A DNA stretch of 64,000 bases from Rheum nobile. Its lineage: Eukaryota; Streptophyta; Magnoliopsida; Caryophyllales; Polygonaceae. Positions within the stretch are counted from its first letter, which is position 1. Each line of letters starts with the position of its first letter. Positions 43,584 through 53,016 of the stretch are shown here, piece after piece. The stretch covers positions 496,001-560,000 of the forward strand of contig WOAB01000583.1 in the NCBI GenBank assembly GCA_027886185.1. Direction: 5' to 3'. The notes under the pieces were generated by a model. It ran no database searches and was not told the origin of the DNA. It worked only from the letters and a program-made list of their open reading frames with translations. The position numbers and the translations under genes are program-made.

Positions 43584-44814
43584 TGCCGTTCTAATTCCTA
43601 CTATGCAAAGTATCCAAACAAACCCTAAAACGTAGTCCTAGGTAAGTAAGGGTCGAATCCGCAGGGAAACAAAGTCTATCGCGGTATGCAATATGTATGT
43701 CAATTTAAAGCAACCAAAGAGGGGTTTTGTTGGTTTATTTTAGTAGCCAAGCATGCAAATGGTAAATAAGCAATTATAGGTGATGAAATCAGTTATTGGG
43801 AAAACACTCAGTCAAACAATATCCACTATTCGAATGACAAGTTGATCATAGATACTACTCAAAATCGCATGCAATGGTAATTCCGATTCCTTTTCAGATG
43901 TAACTAATAGCACAACCAGATACTATTAGAACTAACTAATTAAACAACCCTGAAACTATCAAGATTCAGTTTAACAGCAGCCTTACGGATAGGAATATAA
44001 TTGGATACAACCCTAGAATAAAACAACCAGTTTTTACCCTAGAATGTAAATCAATTCTCTTCTGCATAAGATTAGCACAACCAGTTACTAATACGATGCA
44101 GTTGCTACTATGGAATAGATATGCTCAACCAGTAACAATCTAACCCTAGCAATAGATAAATAACGACAAAACCTAGTTGATCAGACTAGAAATTATCAAT
44201 ATCAATCTTAAGAAATCAAACAAGAGAAGAGATAAAAACCACGCAATAGATTAGGAATAAGAATCTCACAACTGAATCACACGAAAAGCTTCAATGTCTG
44301 ACTAAGCAAGAGAGGCTTAGTTCTTCATAGCAAGAGAATACGTAGAATAAGAAATTAGGGTTCCGAGATAGAAGAAACAAGTTTTCTCAACCCTTAAATA
44401 CCAAAGGAAAAATAATCTGAAATTGTCCTAAAAAGAAATAATAAAAATGTAATAAAGTAATATAAAATAGATCTGAAGAGGAAATCGGCTCGGCGATGCT
44501 TCCGTCAGCGGCGGCGGCCGCTGCTTCTCCCACGGCGATCGCCGTAAATGCGGCGGGCGCCGCTATTAAACGGCGGTCGCCGTTTCCAGGTCGTAGCCTT
44601 CGTCTCTCAGAGGGAATTAACGGCGGTCGCCGTAATTACGCGGCGGTCGCCGCGACTCTGTTTCTTCATCCTTCGTTCCTCAGCTCCTAAGGCTCCAAAA
44701 ACGCAACTTTCGCACCTCCTCGCCAAGTCTCCAAATCACCTCCAAAGCATCCTAAAACACCACTAAAATCATGCCAAAACTCCGTCAATACACACAACAT
44801 AATCGTGTGTATCA
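43584..44814 (-). repeat. Element C 5' LTR, inner edge deleted
   Basis: Begins TGCCGTTCTAATTCC, lacking the TGATAACAGGAATT start seen in the left LTR, and directly joins the protease frame. A GC island lies at 44508-44658. It ends GTGTATCA before CTTAT. Confidence 0.9.
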
Positions 44815-44879
44815 CTTATCACCTATCAAAAAAATAAAAGCAAAAAAATAATAACACATCACAACATAATATAAATTGA

Positions 44880-45060
44880 AGTAGCAATTATTTAAAAAAT
44901 TAGGGGACAGTTAAAGAGTGTGTTTAAGAGGATGGGGACATTTTGAAATCTTTCCCAACAATCTTTGGGACAGTTACTATAATATCCCAAGTAGATCTGT
45001 AAATAACTTTTAAACTGTCACAACATATAGGCATATTTTGAAAATTGTCCACACAAGTGT
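44880..45060. repeat. Decayed GGGACAGTT array, Ulp1-gene intron
   Basis: AGGGGACAGTTAAAGAG, GGATGGGGACATTTTG and TTTGGGACAGTTACT occur in the intron upstream of the element C site, with wider spacing than elsewhere. Confidence 0.75.
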
Positions 45061-45432
45061 AACACAACAAGTAGGGATTAAGAAAATTGGCGTGTCATAA
45101 TTTACCTTATCGACTTTTCTATCATGCTCAGAAATGAGTTCAATTGTGCCTTGTAAGGTATTTAAATTTGTTGTATATGGAACATCAAACTCATTGAAGA
45201 TCTGTTCTCTTGACGGCTGAAAAGAAGCATCATCATGATCAGTGGCATGCAAGTCTTCATGTGTTGGGTTAACATTCAAGTTCATAGTCTTCTTAATATC
45301 TACAACATCCTTCACAAGTAGAGAGATTTTCAAGTCTTGAGCCTTCAAAATAGAAAACAGTTTCTTTGCCCAGTCTGGTTCTAGGGTATCATCTTTTTTG
45401 GAATTAACACCAGCTCCATCAAAACTTCATGC

Positions 45433-45866
45433 TGTAACATCTCAGGCCAAGCTACCCCAGCCACCAAGCCGCCCAGCCACCCAACGGTGTCGGCGCCGGT
45501 ACTGGTGCCGCCTGGTTGTCCAAGGGTATGCAGCACATACACCCAACCCTTCCCCCATTTAAATGGGTAGGTTGTTGCCCACGGGGATCGAACCCGAGAC
45601 CTTTAGATATAAGGGCATTACCTTGCCACTTATATCACCAATTGCGCTGCAGCACAATTGGTGATATAAGTGGCAAGGTAATGCCCTTATATCTAAAGGT
45701 CCCGGGTTCGATCCCCGTGGGCAACAACCTACCCATTTAAATGGGGGAAGGGTTGGGTGTATGGGCTGCATGCCCTTGGACAACCAGGCGGCACCAGTAC
45801 CGGTGCCGACACCGTTGGGTGGCTGGGCGGCTTGGTGGCTGGGGTAGCTTGGCCTGAGATGTTACA
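45433..45866. repeat. P1: 434-bp head-to-head SINE palindrome
   Basis: Arms of 217 bp with no spacer, centred at 45649/45650 (CAATTG 6 bp on each side). Only a few mismatches, for example C versus T at 45645/45654. Each arm holds a box-A-like GCACAATTGGTGATATAAG, a box-B GGTTCGATCCC and a GGGTTGGGTGTATGGG tail. The outer ends read TGTAACATCTCAGG and its complement. Confidence 0.92.
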
Positions 45867-46184
45867 AAAAAGTACACTTTTATGTGAGTGCTCAAGCCAC
45901 GGGCCTAGCCCAACATAAGACACTCGCATGGGCCACAGCCCATGTACCCCAACCCATCCTTGTTGGCTACTAGCACAATTGGTATCCACTCCTTGCGGGG
46001 AGGGGATAAAGGGGAGAGGTCTCGAGTTCGAGCGCTCCCAACAACCTCTTGGAAATGGCTTCCATTAATTTGGAGTAGCCAACAAGGATGGGTTGGGGTA
46101 TATGGGCTGCGGCCCATGCGAGTGTCTCATGTTGGGCTAGGCCCCGTGGCTTGAGCACTCACATAAAAGTGTATTTTTTGTAAT
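45862..46184. repeat. P2: SINE core within inverted arms
   Basis: Arms of about 100 bp (ACACTTTTATGTGAGTGCTC...CATCCTTGTTGGCTAC and complement) flank a core. The core has TAGCACAATTGGTATCC (box-A-like) and GAGTTCGAGCGCTCC (box-B-like). Confidence 0.8.
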
Positions 46185-46384
46185 ACCCACACCACATTGG
46201 GCGCAGCACAATTGGTATCCACTCCTTGCGAGGAGGGGATAAAAGAGAGAGGTCTCGAGTTCGAGCGCTCCCAACAACCTCTTGAAAATGGCTTCCATTA
46301 ATTTGGAGTAGCCAATAAGGATGGGTTGGGGTGTATGGGCTGCAGCCCTGTAATGGGCCGGCCCAATGTGGTGTGGGTATTACA
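46179..46384. repeat. P3: SINE core with 25-bp terminal inverted repeats
   Basis: Begins TGTAATACCCACACCACATT and ends with its complement. The core is about 90 percent like P2 by eye (GCACAATTGGTATCCACTCC...). Confidence 0.8.
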
Positions 46385-47337
46385 CATGCGTCGTCCTTTC
46401 TTCTCGGCATTTCAAAAGAAGCACTGACAGTTTCTTCGCTTTCTGAAACTGCACCTTCATCCTGTTTCCCTAAAACATTCTCTGTATCTGTACGAGACAA
46501 ATTTGCAGGGAAATATTCATTCAATATATGATCAACCTGCCTTTGCAAGGCAACATTTTCATCATACAAAACAAGTGATCTTGAGTTGTCCTCCAAAGTC
46601 ACAGACTTACCAACATCCTTGGGTTTCTTCACATTCTGATGGAAAAACATAACACCACCTCTACTTTGATTCCTCTGTTCTACACCTTGATTGGTTTGTT
46701 TAACTTTCGGTGTAGCATGCTTCTTGGGTTGAGGAATTCTTGTTTGTATATTCTTTATAGACTGTCTCGGTGAAGAACGACACTTAGACTGAGCACCACT
46801 TGTTTGTATATTTTTGACAGACTGTCTCGGTGAAGAACGACACTTAGACTGAGCACCCCTTGTGGCAATCTGCTTGACAGAATCTTTATTTGCAGCAGGC
46901 TTCTTAAAATCATTTTTCTCTTGAACTTTTTGTGTAGCAGGCTTCTTAGAATCATTTTTCTCTTGAACTTTTTGTGTAGCAGGAGAATTCACAACCTCAG
47001 ACTTTCGCTTTCTAGAATCTCTAACACATGGAGATGAAAAACTTACTCTTTTTCTCTTTCCACCAGCCTTTTCCTCTTTTAACTGAGACAAAACAGTGCC
47101 CTTGTCAACGTTGTCAAAGGATATTGAATCTTCTTCATTTTTCTGTTGACGCTCATGTGCAAGAGCAACCATGGATTCAGAAAAAGAATCGAACAATTCA
47201 TCATCCACTTCATCTTCAAAAAACAGATGACGAAAACGTACATGCTCTTCATACGGTGGATAGTGAATTTTCTGTAAGAACATACAAGAAAGAATTGTCA
47301 TAACATAGTTTGATAAATTTGACAGAGAGGAAGCTTG

Positions 47338-47500
47338 GAGACAGTTTTCTAACTGTCCCCATCATCATGGGGACAGTTAAAAACTGACCCCATCATCATG
47401 GGGACAGTTAGAAACTGACCCAATCATCATGGGGACAGTTAGAAACTGTCCCCATCATACTGCAGACAGATAGAAAAATGTCCCCATATGTGAGGGACAT
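47338..47500. repeat. GGGACAGTT array in a Ulp1-gene intron
   Basis: Four clean units of CATCATGGGGACAGTTA(G/A)AAACTG spaced about 25-27 bp, plus flanking variants. Confidence 0.9.
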
Positions 47501-47561
47501 ATTATAGATCACCCATAAAAGTTTATAACACATGTATATAACATTTAAGAAAAGGACTTAC

Positions 47562-48511
47562 CAAAGGATAAGTATCACAAAACTTATGTATCTCAGAAAA
47601 CTTAAAGTAAATATGTTTTTTAAGACTAGACCAACAATGCATATATGGAACATTTCTTGGCCTTGTACCAACACATTTCACAAGATGTCGAAACTGCGGG
47701 AATGACTGCAAAATCCACACCTTCAGAAAAACAATAAAACAGAAACAAAAATTAGCATAACTACCTATTTGAAAACAAAACATGAAAAGGGGACGAAAAA
47801 TAACAACATAAAAGAATTTAATAATACCTGAAAAGAAAGTGGGTAACCGACCATTGAATAGCTATACCTTTCTTCAGTAAGAGGACGACCAATCATCCCA
47901 GTAGCAACACTCATAAAGACATCATGAGAGGCACAATACACAACCCTACCCCAATGATACTTACAAAACATGTCCCAATCATTGAATAGTCTGATAAATT
48001 CAGATCTAACATATTCTTGACGTGTAGGGAACAAAACCATCTCAACTATAATAAGATGAGCTAGCCTAAACTTCTTATCCCTATCTTGTTCAGCACCAAA
48101 CAGATTTAACAGCTGATCCCAATGACATGGCTCAACTCCTAGTACCTCTTTCATACTAGCATTGGGCGGCACAAATTTTGTATGATCAGCACAATTCATG
48201 CCAGTAATCGCTGCAAATTCAGCCAATCCATAGCGGCATACATGGCCTCATACTTTAAACCACATCTCAAACTTCTTTTCACTCTTAACCCGGTGCGTAA
48301 GAAAGAAGTGGACTAATTGGCTCACAAATTTGAAGCTATCACCCCAAACAATAATATCACCAAACGAACCTTCGCGGATACGATGCATATCCTCAATGCG
48401 TATGGACTCCTCAATATGAGCAAGTACTGAATACTTGTTATACACATTAACCTTACCGGGGCGATGCCACACTCTATCACAAACATACTCACATGTTGAT
48501 GGATCCATCAC
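47562..48511 (-). pseudogene. DUF1985 N-terminal exons of the Ulp1 gene
   Basis: Starts MMDPSTCEYVCDRVWH. The DUF1985-like region includes FGDIIVWGDSFKFVSQLVHF, EFAAITGMNC, LLNLFGAEQDRDKKFRLAHL and RFNDWD-type text, with the second exon continuing VWILQSFPQFRHLVKCVG. This domain is known mainly from plant transposon-borne Ulp1 proteins. A TGA at 48248-48250 lies in frame between FEMWFKV and GHVCRYGL. The exon 1 donor is CAG|GTATTA at 47828 and exon 2 is 47720-47562. Confidence 0.8.
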
Positions 48512-48596
48512 CTATAAAAAAAAATTAAACAAACAAAACTTTCAGACTTAATAAATAAAACAGTAGGTGCAAAAAGTTACAATAATGTACCAACAG

Positions 48597-49110
48597 TAAG
48601 GGGACAGTTTATAAAGGTCATGTAAAAGGTAAAGAAAGTAAAAAAAAAATCCCAACAACATAGGCATAGAGTATAATTGTTACAAAAAGCAATTACCAAA
48701 CGGGGACACTGAAGACATATACTATAGAATCAAGGACAGTTATACAATGACAAAAACAATATGAGAACAGTTAGAAAATCACACAACAATATGGGGACAG
48801 AGAAAACATATACTATAAAATCAGGGACAGTTATAAAATGACAAAACAATATGAAGACAGTTAGAAAATCTCACAACAATATGGGGACAGTGAAGAAATA
48901 TAATATAGCATCGGGGACAGTTACAAAAACCACTAACAAAATGTAGGGACAGTTAAAAACAGAACAATAGAAGATGGGGACAATAAAAAAATATGAATAA
49001 TATGAGAAACAAGTTTGTAATTGTGACATATATAGATAGGGACAGTCAAAACTGTAACCAACAACGACGGGGAGAAGTGAAACAGTCCACATCATGTTTA
49101 GAACAATTTG
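48597..49110. repeat. GGGACAGTT array 5' of the Ulp1 gene
   Basis: About fifteen loosely spaced copies, such as AATATGGGGACAGTGAAG, ATCGGGGACAGTTA and TAGGGACAGTTAAAAAC. It lies upstream of the first coding exon, in the leader or promoter. Confidence 0.88.
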
Positions 49111-49561
49111 AATATATACACCTGCATCCGCAAAAGAAATATCTGATACAAGCACGAAAATGAAGAAGAATGAAAAACAATCAACTGTAAACACATAAAA
49201 GCATGATTTGATGTAACATAAACCCAAAAAAAAACGGAGAACAAACAACCATATAACGACACTTACGACAAGATCGAGCACACTGGAAAGCTAGCTTGAA
49301 CCACGTTGGACGAATCGGAAACGTATCAGAGGAGATTGAGAGCAATCGAAGAGAAATTCCGACGAAACGGAATAGAAAACGCCGATCGTGTGGGAAGGAT
49401 TCGAAGCGGTTTCAAAGGGGGAAAAAGCAAATTGGGTCGTTTGCCGCGGAGAATAGAGATAAAAGGCCGAGCATTCACGGGGGGTCATGCATGCAATTTC
49501 ATATAACATAGGGCCGCGCGGCATATTCGTGAGTAAATTGGGCCCTTCGGGCCTAATTTTC

Positions 49562-50141
49562 TCATTTGGATATCTAAACAAGTTCAAGAGATGGGCTTGT
49601 TCGGCCTCATTTCAAATTGAGACAATATGTTTTCTCCCATTCAGGCATGGCGTTTTTGGGCCTGTGCGGCCCATATAATTGGATCCATTAAGTATCCCAT
49701 ATACAAGAATTTCGAAATAAGAGATGGATAATTCTACAATATAATATAAACTTTGAGAGTGATTGTATTTTTAACACAAACTTTGCATCATTCTAAGAGA
49801 AACGAACTTTGAGAATCATATTTAATACGGTTTTTTAACCTATGCCTTTGTAACCATAGTTAATATGTTTTTTTCTAGTTTATGTCTCAAGGGCATAGTT
49901 TAAGAAGCTTACTTTACAAATATTTAATAAAATGTTATATATTTAGAGAATTTTAAAAAAATTGACAGATTTAAGCATTTTTTAGGATATTGATTTTCTT
50001 AAAATAATTTTTCCAACTATACCTTAGAGACATAGGTTAAAAAGACCATAATTAATAATTGTACACGTGCAATAGACGACGATCTAACACGGTCAAAGCG
50101 TACCAATTTGTTGTTTGTACGTAGTTCGTGCCACTAATAAT
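49562..50141. other. Spacer right of the MULE, nothing recognised
   Basis: AT-rich sequence with no coding frame of note. A few GGGCC-rich bases continue from the MULE end. Confidence 0.4.
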
Positions 50142-50662
50142 TGTGAAAGTCGGTGGGTCCATAGACTGAAGGTCGTGTGGAAATGAACGTATATGTGCAG
50201 ATATGTCCAACATATAAGTCTAATGGAGTTTCATCATAAAATCAATTGACAATAAAAAAGAGTAGTCCATCAAGCTTATATACTAGGTAAATTATGTCAT
50301 AACTTTATATATGAGAAGTTATATTCCAACAAGTCTCGCAAGTGCAACAAGAGGACAATTGGTCAGACCCAATTAACACTTGAACAAACGGGTGTGGGTG
50401 GGCATCTCAATCTCTTTATAGTCAAACCCAATCAATCCAAGAAAGAGACCCATGACCAAACTCGCTCTGATACCATGTGAAAGTTCATAGGCCCATAGAC
50501 TGGAGGTCATGTAGACACGAGCGCATATGTGCAGTTAGGCCCAATACATAAGCCTAGTGTGAATCCATCATAAAACTAATTGACAGTAGGAAGAGTAACC
50601 ATCAAATTTATATAATAAGCAAATTATGTTCCAACTTTAGATGTGAAAAGTTATATTCCAAA
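50142..50662 (-). mobile_element. TRIM (terminal-repeat retrotransposon in miniature)
   Basis: Two LTRs of about 190 bp, 50142-50331 and 50476-50662. Both start TGTGAAAGT, contain CATAGACTG(A/G)AGGTC, ATATGTGCAG and CATCATAAAA, and end AAGTTATATTCCAA. They surround a 144-bp interior. The primer site GCTCTGATACCA (50464-50475) adjoins the right LTR, so the sense is minus. It has no coding capacity, which is normal for TRIMs. The target duplication is not resolved. Confidence 0.85.
50464..50475 (-). other. Primer-binding site of the TRIM, initiator tRNA-Met
   Basis: Sense TGGTATCAGAGC, abutting the LTR. Confidence 0.85.
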
Positions 50663-50788
50663 AAAAATTACAGCTTTAAGGTCTAGAATTAAATGATCTT
50701 AATGTTTGATGGGATAATAAATTTTTATTATATTGCAAATCATCTATATATTTTGGACTTGTAAGTTAGCATGATTTTTTTTGGGTCA

Positions 50789-50948
50789 TACTATATGCAC
50801 GACACTCCTATACGCCAAATCTTGGTGTACAGTAATTTATACTTGTACGTCAACATTTGGCGTACAAGTTTAACTTATTTTCACCTGTACGCCAAAATAT
50901 GACGTACAGGTGTCGTGTGTATGGAAAGATTTTATCGTGTATATAGTA
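50789..50948. mobile_element. Small foldback MITE
   Basis: Terminal inverted repeats TACTATATGCACGA and TCGTGTATATAGTA enclose inner inverted and direct copies of a GTACGCCAAA-like motif and CGACAC/GTGTCG. It is 160 bp and AT-rich, and its superfamily is unclear. Confidence 0.65.
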
Positions 50949-51126
50949 GGTTCGTTTTTTTTTAAGAAGAAGAGACACACCTTTGCAAATATACACACCT
51001 TTGCCCTAACACTTAGCCCATCCAAGTCAGTTGGGCACTGTTAGCTATTTAGCTGGAAAATTAGGTTTAATGCCTATTTGAAAAGTACACGCAACAAAAT
51101 TGAGAAGAAAAATCTTAGAGAAAATG

Positions 51127-51128
<2 letters not shown>

Positions 51129-51158
<30 letters not shown>
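51129..51158. repeat. (AT)n microsatellite
   Basis: About 15 uninterrupted AT units. Confidence 0.95.
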
Positions 51159-51162
<4 letters not shown>

Positions 51163-51214
51163 GGAGATACCTAAATTCTACATGTCGTCACCACGTTCAA
51201 TTCGCATATGTGCC

Positions 51215-51451
51215 GTCATTCATCCAACCATAATCCGCCACATCATCCATCCTTTAAAAAAAGTTATAATAGTGGGTCCGGTTTAATTATATATAAAACT
51301 TATTTAATTTAAAAAATCATCTAACTTAAATTTCGAAAAGATATTATGAAAATTTTCAAAAATATATGATTTTATATAAAGAATACCTATATAAAATTTC
51401 AACCATCAAGGATCATCCAACAATCATCCGCCATATCATCCATCCTTTAAA
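51215..51451. repeat. Direct repeat at the MITE target
   Basis: CATCCAACCATAATCCGCCA (51215 on) and CATCCAACAATCATCCGCCA (51415 on) begin two copies of about 200 bp. The second is interrupted by the MITE at 51458 and resumes at 53017 (CCGATTTAATTATATT matches CCGGTTTAATTATATA). Confidence 0.65.
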
Positions 51452-51457
51452 GAAAAA

Positions 51458-53007
51458 GGGGTTTTTGCAGGCAACCACCCGCTATATATCACTTTCGGCA
51501 CTAAACCACCCGAATTTAACCTATTGATTTTAAACCACCCAAAAGTGACACTTTTGTTACATTCGACCACCCATGAACGGATTCCGTTAAAATTTCCGTC
51601 CAAATGTGTGAAAAGACTATTTTGCCCCTTGGTTTTTTGTGAAATTACAGAAATAGTTTTGGGAAAATTGCAATCTGGCCCTCTAGTTTTTGGTTTATGG
51701 CAGAATAGTCCTCAAACAAATTTTCATAATTACAAAAATTGCCCAAACTTATTATTTTTAATATTCTGAGTTGATAGTATATTTTAACCCCAAATTAAAG
51801 TATAGAAAAATTAACTTAGGTTAAAATAGGCTTAAGTTATTATTCTTATGAATTTGACCATATTTAAATATGTAACAAAAATGTAAAATTTGATTTAAAT
51901 ATTTCAAGTCAAAATTTATAAGTTTTATATAAATTATAATTAATATAAGGTTAATCATAAAATTTGAATTAAAGATTAACCTTATATTAATTATAATTAA
52001 TATAATGTTATAATTAATTTAATTAATTTATAAGTTATAAGTTTTATATAAATTATAATTAATATAAGGTTAAATTCATAAGAATAATTAATATAAGGTT
52101 AATCTTATATTAATTATAATTAATATAAGGTTAATCTTATATTAATTATAATTAATATAAGGTTAATCTTTAATTATAATTAATTATAATGTTAAATATT
52201 ATTCTTAAATTATAATTAATTTAATTAATTTATAAGTTATAAGTTTTATATAAATTATAATTAATATAAGGTTAAATTCATAAGAATAATTAATATAAGG
52301 TTAATCTTATATTAATTATAATTAATATAAGGTTAATCTTTAATTATAATTAATTATAATGTTAAATATTATTCTTAAATTATAATTAATTTATAAGTTA
52401 TAAGTTTTATATAAATTATAATTAATATAAGGTTAAATTCATAAGAATAATATTATAACGTTATATTAATTATAATTAATATAAGGTTAATCTTTAATTT
52501 AAATTTTATGATTAACCTTATATTAATTATAATTTATATAAAACTTATAAATTTTGACTTGAAATATTGAAATCAAATTTTACATTTTTGTACATATTTA
52601 AATATGGTCAAATTCATAAGAATAATAACTTAAGCCTATTTTAACCTAAGTTAATTTTTCTACACTTTAATTTGGGATTAAAATATACTATCAACTCAGA
52701 ATATTAAAAATAATAAGTTTGGGCAATTTTTATAATTATGAAAATTTGTTTGAGGACTATTCTGCCACAAACCAAAAACTAGAGGGCCAGATTGCAATTT
52801 CCCCAAAACTATTCCTGTAATTTCACAGAAAACCAAGGGGCAAAATAATCTTTTCACACATTTGGATGGAAATTTTAACGGAATCCGTCCATGGGTGGTC
52901 GAATGTAACAAAAGTGTCACTTTTGGGTGGTTTAAAATCAATAGGTTAAATCCGGGTGATTTAGTGTCGAAAGTGACATATAGCGGGTGGTTCCCTGTAA
53001 AAACCCC
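51458..53007. mobile_element. Long foldback MULE-type MITE
   Basis: Arms of about 500 bp start GGGGTTTTTGCAGGCAACCA and end with the complement. A perfect 9-bp duplication AAAGAAAAA flanks it (51449-51457 and 53008-53016), which is diagnostic of Mutator-type insertion. The mirrored 81-codon open frames in the arms are the same sequence read on opposite strands and show no motif. The centre is an AT-rich tandem repeat. No transposase is present, so it depends on another MULE. Confidence 0.9.
51920..52530. repeat. Tandem AT repeats at the centre of the foldback
   Basis: Units of TTAATTATAATTAATATAAGG and TTAATCTTA variants, with higher-order blocks (for example AAATTCATAAGAATAATTAA) repeated several times, many self-complementary. 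Confidence 0.88.
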
Positions 53008-53016
53008 AAAGAAAAA

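Larger units (their letters stand above)
35908..44814 (-). mobile_element. Athila-like Ty3/gypsy element C, gag lost
   Basis: Flanked by CTTAT at 35903-35907 and 44815-44819. LTRs are 35908-37152 and 43584-44814. The interior has protease, RT, RNase H, integrase, then a separate env-like (ATHILA-family) frame, the conserved module and the polypurine tract. The right LTR lacks its first 13 bases and abuts the protease coding sequence, so primer site, leader and gag were deleted in one event. All frames carry lesions. Confidence 0.92.
45433..46384. mobile_element. Composite of three SINE-derived foldback units
   Basis: The block has CATGC directly before (45428-45432) and after (46385-46389) and ends of the TGTAA...TTACA type. 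Inside are P1 (45433-45866), P2 (about 45862-46184) and P3 (about 46179-46384). Each has a tRNA-like core followed by a GGGTTGGGGTGTATGGGCTGC-like tail, with inverted arms. It interrupts the Ulp1-gene exon. Either it entered as one unit or later units nested at the ends of earlier ones. Confidence 0.75.
45106..47271 (-). pseudogene. Ulp1-gene linker exon with basic repeats, split by a SINE composite
   Basis: The exon runs 47271-46390 and 45427-45106. Before the insertion it encodes IHYPPYEEHVRFRHLFFEDE, a nuclear-signal-like KRKRVSF patch, two KPATQKVQEKND units, three GAQSKCRSSPRQSxKNIQT-like units and a Lys-rich stretch. After it come KKLFSILKAQDLKISLLVKD and a C-terminus ending at an AAG|GTAAAT donor. 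In frame across the insertion site a TGA overlaps the duplicated CATGC. No fold is recognised; the basic repeats suggest nucleic-acid or nuclear contact, which is inference. Confidence 0.7.
25812..48511 (-). pseudogene. MULE-borne DUF1985/Ulp1 cysteine protease gene, broken by insertions
   Basis: Minus-strand exon model: 48511-47828, 47720-47562, 47271-45106 (holding a SINE composite), 35907-35446, 35090-34753, 27392-26907, 26735-26641, 26552-26071 and 25983-25812. Most junctions are GT-AG and keep frame. The product would be a DUF1985 N-terminus, a long basic then acidic repeat linker, and a C48 (Ulp1-like) protease with its His, Asp and Cys motifs. Known Ulp1 proteins remove SUMO; what MULE-borne copies cut is not known. 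Lesions are a TGA at 48248-48250, a composite SINE insertion, element C inserted four codons into an exon, a frameshift near 35760, element A in an intron, and a one-base gain in a T run near 26679. The introns carry the dyad arrays. Confidence 0.8.
20819..49561. mobile_element. Giant MULE carrying transposase and DUF1985/Ulp1 genes
   Basis: The ends are inferred from diverged inverted repeats. The left one (20819-20859) reads GCAAATTTGGGGTCCAAATT then GAATATCAGCCGCATGACC. The right one, reverse-complemented (49511-49561), reads GAAAATTAGG...GGGCCCAATTTA...GAATATGCCGCGCGGCCC. Between them lie a MuDR-like transposase on plus and a DUF1985/Ulp1 gene on minus, facing each other. Plant MULEs with a Ulp1-like gene are known (Kaonashi-type in Arabidopsis, CUMULE in melon). 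Subtracting the inserted elements A (with B), C and the SINE composite leaves about 12 kb. No 9-bp target duplication was found, so the exact ends are uncertain. Confidence 0.7.

Noticed and set aside
45590..45720. tRNA gene candidates with GGTTCGATCCC box B
   Set aside because: No complete cloverleaf with an acceptor stem could be drawn; the copies belong to SINE-type repeats in inverted pairs.
47338..47500. Regular short repeats resembling a CRISPR array
   Set aside because: Plant nuclear context, repeats of about 12 bp that vary and occur in both orientations, no unique spacers; it is the MULE dyad array.
49291..49587. 98-codon minus-strand frame near the MULE right end
   Set aside because: Overlaps the terminal inverted repeat and leader region, with no motif; the Ulp1 gene start at 48511 is better supported.
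51524..52941. Two 81-codon frames with nearly identical product on opposite strands
   Set aside because: They are the two arms of the foldback MITE; no motif and no start context.
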